DNA of 64,000 nucleotides from Agapanthus africanus. Taxonomy: Eukaryota; Streptophyta; Magnoliopsida; Asparagales; Amaryllidaceae. The notes under the pieces are model-generated. The model worked only from the letters and a program-made list of their open reading frames with translations, was not told where the DNA came from and ran no database searches. How positions within the stretch are numbered: position 1 is the first letter of the stretch; each line of letters starts with the position of its first letter. Positions 49,625-61,516 of the stretch are shown here, piece by piece. The stretch covers positions 70,891,433-70,955,432 of the forward strand of contig JASDDO010000026.1 of the NCBI GenBank assembly GCA_030015575.1. The letters are read 5' to 3'. A program made the translations under genes and the position numbers.

Positions 49625-51418
49625 TTGTTGTGTGTGTGTGTTCCGGCTGTCGGGGGTAGGCTTCTATCCCATTAAGAATGTATAGAGCGAACGCCCATCA
49701 CTTGTGCTTTCAACCGTTTCAAGTAAATTTCGGCAGCACCTCCCCGCTGTTCTCCGAGTACACTGTAATAAAATAGATAATCATTTCAAAGCTGTGAAAC
49801 AACGTTGAAATGAATATTTAATCTATCTTTGTACACGGAGAACCAGCGGAAAGGTACCGACGAAATATCTCGAAACGGATGAAAACACAAGTGAATGAAG
49901 GCGTTTGCTTTATACATTCTTAACTTGTCCATAAGGGACAAATCTATGGGTTACCATACGATTGAATTTTCTCGTCGCGTAGACTATACGACGGTTCTTA
50001 GTATCGAGCTATACTGTCCGATATTTAACAACCTTCGTATAGTTCTAGGTCACGACGAGAATCACACGTACGTTAACCGATAGACGGGGACTAAGTGGCG
50101 CTTTTAGTTTCATATATGAGTATCGATGGGAATATGAAGGTTTCATATTATCATATATTGGTTTTAACCCCAACATCTCGAATCGCTCTTTAATTATGCG
50201 TTTGTTGTGTATTCTTGTTGTATGTGTGTGTTCCGGCTGTCGGGGGTAGGCTTCTATCCCATTAAGAATGTATAGAGCGAACGCCCATCACTTGTGCTTT
50301 CAACCGTTTCGAGTAAATTTCGGCAGCACCTCCCCGCTGTTCTCCGAGTACACTGTAATAGAATAGATAATCATTTCAAAGCTGTGAAACAACGTTGAAA
50401 TGAACATCTAATCTATCTTTGTACACGGAGAACCAGCGGAAAGGTACCGACAAAATATCTCGAAACGGATGAAAACACAAGTGAATGAAGGCGTCTGCTT
50501 TATACATTCTTAACTTGTCCACACGGGACAAATCTACGGGTTACCATACGATTGAATTTTCTCGTCGCGTAGACTATACGACGGTTGTTAGTATCGAGCT
50601 ATACTGTCCGATATTTAACAACCTTCGTATAGTTCTAGGTCACGACAAGTATCGCACGTATATTAACCGATAGACAGGGACTAAGTGGCGCTTTTAGTTT
50701 CATATATGAGTATCGATGGGAATATGAAGGTTTCATATTATCATATATTGGTTTTAACCCGAACATCTCGAATCGCTCTCTAATTATGCGTTTGTTGTGT
50801 ATTCTTGTTGTATGTGTGTGTTCCGGCTGTCGGGGGTAGGCTTCTATCCCATTAAGAATGTATAGAGCGAACGCCCATCACTTGTGCTTTCAACCGTTTC
50901 GAGTAAATTTCGGCAGCACCTCCCCGCTGTTCTCCGAGTACACTGTAATAAAATAGATAATTATTTCAAAGCTGTGAAACAACGTTGAAATGAACATCTA
51001 ATCTATCTTTGTACACGGAGAACCAGTGGAAAGGTACCGACGAAATATCTCGAAACGGATGAAAACACAAGTGAATGAAGGCGTTTGCTTTATACATTCT
51101 TAACTTGTCCACACGGGACAAATCTATGGGTTACCATACGATTGAATTTTCTCGTCGCGTAGACTATACGATGGTTGTTAGTATCGAGCTATACTGTCCG
51201 ATATTTAACAACTTTCGTATAGTTCTAGGTCACGACGAGTATCGCACGTATGTTAACCGATAGACGGGGACTAAGTGGCGCTTTTAGTTTCATATATGAG
51301 TATCGATGGGAATATGAAGCTTTCATATTATCATCGAGTATCATATATTGGTTTTAACCTGAATATCTCGAATCGCTTTCTAATTATGCGTTTGTTGTGC
51401 ATTCGTGTTGTATGTGTA
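49625..51418. repeat. Three 590-bp tandem units, each with two long hairpins
   Basis: TTCCGGCTGTCGGGGGTAGG recurs at 49641, 50231 and 50821, exactly 590 bases apart, and the units are about 97% identical. Within each unit an arm with AAGAATGTATAGAGCGAACG and CACTTGTG...CGTTTCGAGTAAATTTCGG is matched ~150 bases later by its imperfect complement (CGAAATATCTCGAAACGG...CACAAGTG...ATACATTCTTA). A second hairpin follows: GAATTTTCTCGTCGCGTAGA with TATACGACGG, matched by CGTATAGTTCTAGGTCACGA. A 62-codon open frame in each unit coincides with the hairpins and is probably incidental. Confidence 0.95.
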
Positions 51419-52057
51419 ACATGATTTTAAACCATTGAGATCAAGATTGATAGAACTGATCATCCTACATTGCAATAGCATTCATCAACCAAAAACTATT
51501 ATTGCAATGGTATTCATCTATAACAATCAACAATTAAAACTACATCATAAAAAGTAACGAGTAGGATGAAAATAAAGCCTATCCGTGCTTTTTGTTCTCT
51601 TTGTAAGCATCATTATAAATGGCCGAGTTACGAAATATGTTGTTAGGCATGAGTTAAGCCAATAAACAAATTCAGATCATTTAATCATATTTATCTTCCT
51701 AAAACCCGTCATTGATTAAAAGTTGATAGCAATGATCAAGCAACACGGGAATTTAACCAACACTGTTCACGTATAATCAATCTTGCACCACTAATCATTC
51801 CTACGACAACCGTTAGTCGACAATCAGATGGATCTCTCTCTAAATCATACCCTGCTGTCAAACGTTTTTCTCCCATCAAATCAATTATACTAGTATAGGT
51901 CGCGATGAGTACAACTGTCAAAACCAATCACATCGCCCACACACGAAAACTAGCCATGCTCATAACATTTACATATCCTCAACTAACCCATTAAAACTCT
52001 CTCCAAGTTGGATATTAGTTGACCAACCACCATTAAACCGCCCACACACGAAAACTA

Positions 52058-52310
52058 GACATGCCCACCCTAGCCCCAGCCCCAACCCCAACCTAACCCT
52101 AGCCCCAGCCCCGGCCCAGCCCCGCCCCAACCTAACCCTAACCCCAGCGCGGCCAGCTAAACCCCAACCCCAACCCTAAGCCAAACCCTAACCCCAGCCC
52201 CAGCCGCAGCCGAACCCCAACCCTAACCCTAACCCCGACCCCGACCCCGACCGCGACCCCTGCCGAACCCCAACTCGCGCGCGCAACCCCAGACCCAGCC
52301 ATGAACCCTA
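52058..52310. repeat. C-rich CCCTAACCC/CCCCAGCCCC tract
   Basis: A degenerate tract mixing CCCTAACCC, CCCCAACCCC and CCCCAGCCCC, with several telomere-like CCCTAAC units. It is not a uniform CCCTAAA plant telomere array. It lies inside the CACTA element. Confidence 0.8.
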
Positions 52311-52357
52311 GCCCTAAATAATCAAAAAATTCTTTAATTTACATGAAGATTTACTCA

Positions 52358-52456
52358 CCTGAACGGCGGTGGCGACGACCTGAACGGCGGTGGCGACGAC
52401 GAGAACGGTGGTGGCGACGAGAACGGCGGTGGCGACGAGGAGAACGGCGGTGGCGA
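52358..52456. repeat. GC minisatellite, ~19-21 bp units
   Basis: Five units of GAACGGCGGTGGCGACGA with small length variation, close to the 5' end of the CACTA element and just inside its subterminal repeats. Confidence 0.9.
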
Positions 52457-52544
52457 TTTGGGGATTTTCTATCGCGCGCGATCGAGAGAGAAAGAAAGTG
52501 AGCGTAGGCGATCGATCTATGCCTTTATTAAATCGATATTTAGT

Positions 52545-52735
52545 TGCCCCTACGGATTTGTCCGTAGGTCTTTGGCTTGCGGCTCCGTAGGGGCAAACAC
52601 CAAATTAAGAATAAATATTTTTATTCTTGGACGTCTTGACCCGTAGGGGCAACCTTTTAGCCCTACGGATTAATCCGTAGGGCCTACCTAAATCTGCCCC
52701 TACGGATTTCAATATCCGTAGGGGCAACCCCCTAT
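52545..52735. repeat. CACTA subterminal palindromic repeats, 5' end
   Basis: Five copies or half-copies of the CCCCTACGGAT/ATCCGTAGGGG palindrome near the right terminus, matching those at 42270-42725. Confidence 0.9.
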
Positions 52736-52745
52736 TTTACTAGTG

Positions 52746-55700
52746 TATTAAGAGTTATTAAACGCTTCTCATTTATTTTTTAACATCCGCCAAAATGGGG
52801 TATTTATGGAAAAAACCCAAACTTATATATATTAATAATAATTGAAAAATCAATTATAAAAACCTTCTCATTTATAAAATTCATATTAATTTAAAAGTTT
52901 ATTATTAAATAATTTGTAGGTTGTACTATCTTATATTTATGAACTGCACACATAAAATATGTGAATAATTAACCTGCAAATACATGGGTAATTTTCAATC
53001 AACTTTTCAATATTTTCCTTGCTATAACATACGAAAATCGATAAATTTTTAAAAATCTCAAAACTTTTGCCTTTTTTTGGGTTTTCCAAAATTTTGCTTG
53101 CAATAACATAAGAAAGTCTTGAAATTTTAAAAAATAAAATGTGTATTTTTGTTTCCTTCGGTTTTCAATATTTTTCATAATTTATAGCACACGAAAATCA
53201 TAAACTTTTCTTCTTTTCAATAATAGGTTTTAAAGGCCCATGCATTGCACGATTATAATCATTATTCTAAATTCCAAAATGTATTGTTATTATTAAGAGT
53301 TATTAAACACTTCTCATTTATTTTTTAACATCCGCCAAAATGGGGTATTTATGGAAAAAAAACCAAACTTATATATATTAATAATAATTGAAAAATCAAT
53401 TATTAAATCCTTCTCATTTATAAAAATCAGAAGAATTTAAAAGTTTATTATTATATAATTTGTAGGTTGTACTACCTTATATTTATGAACTGCACACATA
53501 AAATATGTGAATAATTAACCTGCAAATACATCGGTAATTTTCAATCAACTTTTCAATATTTTCCTTGCTATAATATACGAAAATCGATAAATTTTTAAAA
53601 ATTTCAAAATTTTTGCTTTTTTTTTGGGTTTTCCAATATTTTGCTTGCTATAACACAAGAAAGTCATGAAATTTTCAAAAATAAAATATATATTTTTGTT
53701 TCCTTCGGTTTTCAATATTTTTCATAATATATAGCAAACTAAAATCATAAATTTTTCTTCTTTTCAATAATAGGTTTTTAAGGCCCGTGCATTGCACGAT
53801 TATAATCATTATTCTAAATTCTAAAATGTATTGTTATTATTAAGAGTTATTAAACACTTTTCATTTGTTATTTAACATCCGCCAAAATGGGGTATTTATG
53901 GAAAAAACCCAAACTTATATATATTAGTAATAATTGAAAAATCAATTATAAAAACCTTCTGATTTATAAAAATCATATTAATTTAAAAGTTTATTATTAT
54001 ATAATTTGCAGGTTGTACTATCTTATATTTATGAACTGCACACATAAAATATGTGAATAATTAACCTGCAAATACATCGGTAATTTTCAATCAACTTTTC
54101 AATATTTTCCTTGACATACGAAAATCGATAAATTTTTAAAAATTTCAAAGTTTTTGCTATTTTGGGGGTTTTCCAATATTTTGCTTGCTATAACACAAGA
54201 AAGTCATGAAATTTTAAAAAATAAAATATGTATTTTTGTTTCCTTCGGTTTTCAATATTTTTTATAATATATAGCACACGAAAATCATAAACTTTTCTTC
54301 TTTTCAATAATAGGTTTTTAAGTCCCGTGCAATGCACGATTATAATCATTATTCTAAATTCCAAAATGTATTGTTATTATTAAGAGTAATTAAACACTTC
54401 TCATTTATTTTTAACATCCGCCAAAATGGGGTATTTATGGAAAAAATCCAAACTTATATAATTAATAATAATTGAAAATCAATTATTAAATTCTTCTCAT
54501 TTATAAAAATCATATTAATTTAAAAGCTTATTATTATATGATTTGTAGCTTGTACTATCTTCTATTTATGAACTGCCCACATAAAATATGTGAACAATTA
54601 ACCTGCAAATACATCGGTAATTTTCAATCAACTTTTCAATATTTTTCTTGCTATAACATACGAAAATCGATAATTTTTTAAAAATTTCAAATTTTTTTCT
54701 TTTTTTTTGGGTTTTCCATTATTTTGCTTGCTATAACATAAGAAAGTCATGAATTTTTTATTAAAAAAATATGTATTTTTGTTTCCTTCGGTTTTCAATA
54801 TTTTTCAAAATATATAGCACACGAAAATCATAAACTTTTCTTCTTTTCAATAATAGGTTTTTAAGGCCCGTGCATTGCACGATTATAAACAATATTCTAA
54901 ATTCTAAAATGTATTGTTATTATTAAGAGTTATTAAACACTTCTCATTTATATTTTAACTTCCACCAAAATGGGGTATTTATGGGAAAAAAACCAAAATT
55001 ATATATATTAATAATAATTGAAAAATCAATTATAAAAACCTTCTCAATTATAAAAATCATATAAATTTAAAAGTTTGTTATTATATAATTTGCAGGTTGT
55101 ACTATCTTATATTTATGAACTGCACACATAAAATATGTGAATAATTAACCTGCAAATACATCGGTAATTTTCAATCAACTTTTCAATATTTTCCTTGCTA
55201 TAACATACGAAATCGATAAATTTTTTAAAATTTCAAAAGTTTTGCTTTTTTTTTTGGGTTTTCCAATATTTTGCTTGCTATAACACAAGAAAGTCATGAA
55301 ATTTTCAAAAATAAAATATGTATTATTGTTTCCTTCGGTTTTCAGTATTTTTCATAATATACAGCACACAAAAATCATAAACTTTTCTTCTTTTCAATAA
55401 TAGGTTTTAAGGCCCGTGCATTGCACGATTATAATCATTATTCTAAATTCCAAAATGTATTATTATTATTAAGAGTTATTAAACACTTCTCATTTATTTT
55501 TTAACATCCACCAAAACGGGGTATTTATGGAAAAAAAACCAAACTTATATATATTAATAATAATTGATAAATCAATTATTAAATCCTTCTCATTTATAAA
55601 AATCATAATAATTTAAAATTTTATTATTATATAATTTGTAGGTTGTACTACCTTATATTTATGAACTACACACATAAAATATATGAATAATTAACCTGCA

Positions 55701-58700
55701 AATACATCTGTAATTTTCAATCAACTTTTCAATATTTTTCTTGCTATAACATATGAAAATCGATAAATTTTAAAAATTTCAAAATTTCTGCTTTTTTTTT
55801 TGGGTTTTCCAATATTTTGCTTGCTATAACACAAGAAAGTTATGAAATTTTCAAAAATAAAATATGTATTTTTGTTTCCTTCGGTTTTCAATATTTTTCA
55901 TAATATACAGCACACTAAAATCATAAACTTTTCTTCTTTTCAAAAATAGGTTTTTAAGGCCCGTGCATTGCACGATTATAATCATTATTCTTAATTCTAA
56001 CATGTATTGTTATTATTAAGAGTTATTAAACACTTCTCATTTGTTTTTTAACATCCGCAAAAATGGGGTATTTATGGAAAAAACCCAAACTTATATATAT
56101 TAATAATAATTGAAAAATCAATTATAAAAACCTTCTCATTTATAAAAATCATATTAATTTAAAAGTTTATTATTAAATAATTTATAGGTTGTACTATCTT
56201 ATATTTATGAACTGCACACATAAAATATATGAATAATTAACCTGCAAAAACATCGGTAATTTTCAATCAACTTTTCAATTTTTTCCTTGCTATAACATAC
56301 GAAAATCGATAAATTTTTTAAAATTTCAATTTTTTTGCTTTTTTTTGGGTTTTCCAATATTTTTCTTGCTATAACACAAGAAAGTCATGAAATTTTCAAA
56401 AATAAAATATATATTTTTGTTTCCTTCGGTTTTCAATATTTTGCATAATATATAGCACACGAAAATCATAAACTTTTTTTCTTTTCAATAATAGGTTTTA
56501 AGGCCCGTGCATTGCACTATTATAATCATTATTCTAAATTCTAAAATGTACTGTTATTATTAAGAGTTATTAAACACTTCTGATTTATTTTTTAACATCC
56601 GCCAAAATGGGGTATTTATGGAAAAAACCCAAACTTATATATATTAATAATAATTGAAAATTCAATTATAAAAACCTTCTCATTTATAAAAATCATATTA
56701 ATTTAAAAGTTTTTTATTATATAATTTGGAGGTTGTACTATCTTATATTTATGAACAGCACCCATAAAATATGTGAATAATTAACCTGCAAATACATGGG
56801 TAATTTTCAATCAACTTTTCAATATTTTCTTTGCTATAACAAGCGAAAATCGAAAAAAATTTAAAAATCTCAAAAATTTTGCTTTTTTTGGGTTTTCCAA
56901 TATTTTGCTTGCTATAACACAAGAAAGTCATGAAATTTTCAAAAATAAAATATGTATTTTTGTTTCCTTCGGTTTCAATATTTTTCATACTATGCAGCAC
57001 ACGAAAATCATAAACTTTTCTTCATTTCAATAATAGGTTTTTAAGGCCCGTGCATTGCACGCTTATAATCATTATTCTAAATTCTAAAATGTATTGTTAT
57101 TATTAAGAGTTATTAAAAGCTTCTCATTTATTTTTTAACATCCGCCAAAATGGGGTATTTTTGGAAAAAACCCAAACTTATATATATTAATAATAAATGA
57201 AAAATCAATTATAAAAACCTTCTCATTCATAAAAATTATATTAATTTAAAAGATTATTATTATATAATTTACAGGTTGTACTATCTTATATTTATGAACT
57301 GCACACATAAAATATGTGAATAATTAACCTGCAAATACATCGGTAATTTTCAATCAACTTTTTAATATTTTCCTTACTATAACATACGAAAATCGATAAA
57401 TTTTTAAAAATTTCAAAAAAATTTCTTTTTTGGGGGTTTTCCAATATTTTTCTTACTATAATACAAGAAAGTCATGAAATTTTAAAAAATAAAATATGTA
57501 TTTTTGTTTCCTTCGGTTTTCAATATTTTTCATAATATGCAGCACACGAAAATCATAAACTTTTCTTCTTTACAATAATAGGTTTTTAAGGCCCATGCAT
57601 TGCACGATTATAATCATTATTCTAATATCTAAAATGTATTGTTATTATTAAGAGTTATTAAACACTTCTCATTTATTTTCTAACATCCGCCAAAATGTGG
57701 TATTTATGGAAAAACCCCAAACTTATATATATTAATAATAATTGAAAAATAAATTATAAAAACCTTCTTATTTATAAAAATCATATCAATTTAAAAGTTT
57801 ATTATTATATAGTTTGCAGGTTGTACTATCTCATATTTATGAACTGCACACATAAAATATGTGAATAATTAACCTGCAAATACATGGGTAATTTCAATCA
57901 ACTTTTCAATATTTTCCTTGCTATAACATGTGAAAATCGATAAATTTTTAAAAATCTCAAAAATTTTGCTTTTTTTTGGGTTTTCCAATATTTTGCTTGC
58001 TATAATACAAGAAAGTCATGAAATTTTCAAAAATAAAATATGTATTTTTGTTTCCTTCGGTTTTCAATATTTTTCATAATATGCAGCACACGAAAATCAT
58101 AAACTTTTCTTCATTTCAATAATAGGTTTTTAAGGCCCGTGCATTGCACGATTATAATCATTATTCTAAATTCTAAAATGTATTGTTATTATTAAGAGTT
58201 ATTAAAAGCTTCTCATTTAATTTTTAACATCCGCCAAAATGGGGTATTTATGGAAAAAACCCAAACTTATATATATTAATAATAATTGAAAAATCAATTA
58301 TAAAAACCTTCTCATTTATAAAAATCATATTAATTTAAAAGTTTATTATTATATAATTTATAGGTTGTACTATCTTATATTTATGAACTGCACACATCAA
58401 ATATGTGAATAATTAACCTGCAAATACATCGGTAATTTTCAATCAACTTTTCAATATTTTCCTTGTTATAACATACGAAAATCAATAAATTTTTAAAAAT
58501 TTCAATTTTTTTCTTTTTTTTTGGGTTTTCCATTATTTTGCTTGCTATAACACAAGGAAGTCATGAAATTTTAAAAAATAAAATATGTATTTTTGTTTCC
58601 TTCGGTTTTCAATATTTTTCTTAATATCTAGTACACGAAAATCATAAACTTTTCTTCTTTTGAATAATAGGTTTTTAAGGCTCGTGCATTGCACGATTAT

Positions 58701-58905
58701 AATCAATATTCTAAATTCTAAAATGTATTGTTATTATTAAGAGTTATTAAACACTTCTCATTTATATTTTAACATCCAACAAAATGGGGTGTTTATGGAA
58801 AAAAAACCCAAACTTATATGTATTAATAATAATTGAAAAATCAATTATAAAAACCTTCTCATTTATAAAAATCATATTAATTAAAAAGTTTATTATTATA
58901 TAATT
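52746..58905 (+). repeat. Satellite array, ~545-bp AT-rich monomer, ~11 further copies
   Basis: TAAGAGTTATTAAACACTTC recurs about every 545 bases (near 52749, 53294, 53841, 54383, 54927, 55471, 56016, 56559, 57105, 57648, 58193 and 58738). Monomers are roughly 90-95% identical, with small indels in poly-T runs. Each has a CGTGCATTGCACG palindrome, a GGTATTTATGG block and TTTGCTTGCTATAACA. With the left part this gives 12 copies. No reading frame is conserved. The array stops at 58905 against gypsy sequence. Confidence 0.95.
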
Positions 58906-58917
58906 TGCAGGCTTCTG

Positions 58918-59808
58918 GACTCCTTCTACTTCTCGATCGAGCATCGAGCCTGCAGCCTGATCGGACACCGCTAGATACAGTGATAGCTCGTCTTCCTCAA
59001 TTGGCCGGGTGAGCAGCGGGGGAGTTGCCAGGTGCATTTTCAATTGCTCGAAAACGATCTGACACTCCTCCGACCATTCGAACCTTGGAATCTTTCTCAG
59101 GGCCTCGAAGAATGGGAGGCGCTTTTCTCCGGACCTTGACATGAAGCGACTCAGAGCGGCCACTCTCCCCGTGAGCCGCATGATTTCGACGTTGGTCTTC
59201 GGCGCGGCCATGTTGAGGATGACGCTGATTTTCTCCGGGTTAGCCTCGATCCCTCAGTGGGTAACCATGAACCCGAGGAATTTTCCACTGGTGACCCTGA
59301 ACGCGCACTTAGCAGGATTCAGCTTCATTTTGTATTTGCGGAGGATGTCGAAAGTCTCGCCAAGATCTTTGGCGTGCTCATCTGACGAGGTCGACTTAAC
59401 GAGCATGTCGTCGACGTAAACCTCCATGTTCTTCCCGATCTGTGGGTTGAACATCCTGTTGACCAAGCGCTGGTATGTGGCTCCGGCGTTTTTGAGGCCG
59501 AAGGGCATCACTTTATAGTAGCATACCATCCGGTCCGTTGTGAATGCGGTAAGCTCTTCGTCTGCCAGGTTCATACGGATCTGATTGTAGCCAGAGAAAG
59601 CATCCATGAAACTAAGTAATTCGTGGACTGCCGAGCTGTCAACAAGCTGGTCTATCCGAGGGAAGAGATAGTTGTCTTTTGGGCAGGCCTTGTTGAGATC
59701 TGTGAAGTCGACACGCATGTGCCACTTCCCGTTTGCCTTTTTAACCATGACCATATTCGCCAGCCATTCTGAGTAGGACACGTTTCGAATGAAGTTGGCT
59801 ACAAGCAA
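58918..59808 (-). pseudogene. Gypsy reverse transcriptase and start of RNase H
   Basis: RT motifs in order: FTDLNKACPKD, FMDAFSGYNQI, MPFGLKNAGATYQRLVN, the catalytic YVDDMLVKS, and FLGFMVTH. An in-frame TGA follows (59253-59251; CGA in intact relatives, so a C to T change), then GIEANPEKISVILN and the RNase H entry PLLTRPIEEDELSLYLAVSD. The frame then runs into satellite DNA. Confidence 0.9.
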
Positions 59809-60285
59809 TCTGTCAATTTCGTCCTCGATCGCCTTTTGTTTGATCGGAGTGAAGCTTCGTTTCTTCTGCCTGACGGGTCAAACCATCGGGTCGACCCCGA
59901 GCTTATGTGAGATTACTTTGGAGTCGATCCCGGGCATGTCGGCGGGTGCCCAAGCGAACACGTCCGAGTTTCCTCTGAGGAAGTGTATCAAGTCATCGCG
60001 TCGGGCTCCCGTTAAGAGTGACCCGATCTAGACAATTCGTTCATTTTCCCCCTCGACGAGGGGGGCCTCTGTTAGCGCCTCCACCGGGGCCCCTCGGATT
60101 TCTTTTTGTTCGTCACGAGTATCCAAGGACCCCTGGAACTCACCCGCGCTTTCAAGGTCGTCGCTTCGTTCCTCGGGCGTAGATGCCGTTGTGAAGCAAA
60201 TCTTTGCGGTTTGCTGGTTCCCGTAGGCCCAGCCTATTCCCCCTTGATCGAGTGGAAACTTGATCGCGAGATGGTAGGTCGAGAT

Positions 60286-60744
60286 TTAGGCCCGAAGGGA
60301 GTTTAGTGTCGGGCGTCCCAGGAGGATATTGCAGGTCGGTGGAATTCTAGCGACGATGAACTCCACTGGTACGGTTCTCGTACGGTCCGTCTCCCCGATG
60401 TTAAGGAGGAGGGTGACCACTCCCTCTGCCGGGATGGAGTGGTTAGTAAACCCTAACAGAATGTGGGCGGTTTGCCTTGGGTCCGACGGGCCGAGCCCCA
60501 TACGTAAAAAGCAGTTGTAGAAAAGAATGTCCACTGAGCTTCCCGAGTCGACCAGTATCCTTTGAACCTCGTAGCGGTGGACCCGTGCTGTAATTACAAA
60601 GGGGTCATTGTGAGGAAAGGATATCCCGTGGAGGTCTTCGTCGGTGAAGGTGATGGGCTCGGCTGCTTTGCTTTTTTTTCCGGGGTTGGCTGCTAGTCCC
60701 CTCGACCGGCAGGAGGCGTCGAATCTCGCCTGCTCCAAGCGCAC
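60286..60744 (-). pseudogene. Gypsy aspartic protease region
   Basis: Contains the retroviral-type aspartic protease motif VDSGSSVDILF at about residues 65-75, preceded by HNDPFVITARV and followed by a second strand region ending ILLGRPTLNSLRA. It is open for 152 codons. The region 59809-60285 between PR and RT is frame-broken. Confidence 0.85.
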
Positions 60745-61099
60745 TCCCCGTTGATACGACCATGATTTGGCCGATCGTTAATTCGCCAGGAAGGGTATTG
60801 TTCTCTTGTTCGCTTTTCCCGCAAGTACTTTGCCAGGTGTCCCGAGCGAATCAACTCCTCAATGTAGTCGCGGAGCTGTTTGCAGTTCTCGGTGGGGTGT
60901 TCCTACGACCCATGGAAGGCGCAATAAAGGCCTCGTGTCCGTTTGGCCGCTCTATTGGTGACCGAAGGGAGCTTGAAAAATCGCTCGCCCTTCGCCTCCT
61001 TCTACAGCTCAGTCTGGAAGATGTTGAGTGGAGTATACTCCTGGAACTTTGGGGAGTATGGCTTTGGCCGGTCAACCTTCTTCTTCTCTTCTCTTCCCC

Positions 61100-61516
61100 T
61101 CTTCTTTTGATCGGCCTAATTGCTCTGGGGTAGGTTCGCATTTACCTCGGACTCGAGCTGGATTTCTCGCTCGATCCAGGCTTTTACCTTGGCCATGATC
61201 TTAGGTTGCGCTAATACAAAAGAGCGGAGCCACTCCTTATACCTAAGACCCGACCTAAGGGTCGTGATGACAGTCTCGTCCCTGTGCTTTGGAACCTCAA
61301 GAAGAGCATTGTAGAAGCGAGTGACGTATCCTTTGAAGGATTTCTTGTCCCCGCTCTTTATAGTGAAGAGGTAGTCGACGGTCCGCTTCTGCCGTTTGTT
61401 CCCGACGAAATGCCCAAGGAACTGGGCGGCCGGCTCATCAAAGGTAGAGATGGAGCATGGCGTGAGTCCTCAGAACCAATCTCGTCCGGCACGGATGAGA
61501 GTGGCAGGGAACGCTC
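61100..61516 (-). pseudogene. Gypsy gag fragment
   Basis: Minus-strand reading gives RAFPATLIRAGRDWF, a TGA, then EPAAQFLGHFVGNKRQKR, SFKGYVTRFYNALLEV and AWIEREIQLESEVNANL: the retrotransposon gag (PF03732-type) core. The start is cut off at 61516 by the adjacent LTR. Confidence 0.8.

Larger units (their letters stand above)
42248..52745 (-). mobile_element. Complete CACTA (En/Spm-type) DNA transposon
   Basis: Both ends carry the family terminal inverted repeat: CACTACTACAAATAAGGG at 42248 and CACTAGTAAAATAGGG read inward from 52745. A 3-bp target duplication TAT lies outside each end. Undisturbed satellite monomers read GTTATTATTAAGAG, which confirms the insertion site to the base. The element is 10,498 bp. 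Palindromic subterminal repeats occupy 42270-42725 and 52545-52735. Inside, on the minus strand, are tnpD-like and tnpA-like genes. Upstream of tnpD are 590-bp tandem units, a C-rich tract and a GC minisatellite. Transcription thus runs from the 52745 end. Confidence 0.95.
58906..61516 (-). mobile_element. Truncated Ty3/gypsy retrotransposon (Tat-like), gag-PR-RT
   Basis: On the minus strand gag, protease, reverse transcriptase and the start of RNase H follow in order; there is no integrase. It is cut at one side (58906) by the satellite and at the other (61516, within gag) by an LTR. The RT sequence style (DLNKACPKD, MPFGLKNAGATYQ) fits the Tat lineage. Several stops and frame changes show decay. 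Confidence 0.9.

Noticed and set aside
49895-51263. 62-codon frame conserved in all three 590-bp units as a gene family
   Set aside because: Conservation follows from recent duplication of the whole unit, the frame overlaps hairpin arms, and no coding-type substitution pattern can be claimed.
52058-52310. True interstitial telomere
   Set aside because: Units are CCCTAAC mixed with CCCCAACC and CCCCAGCC; a plant telomere would be uniform CCCTAAA.
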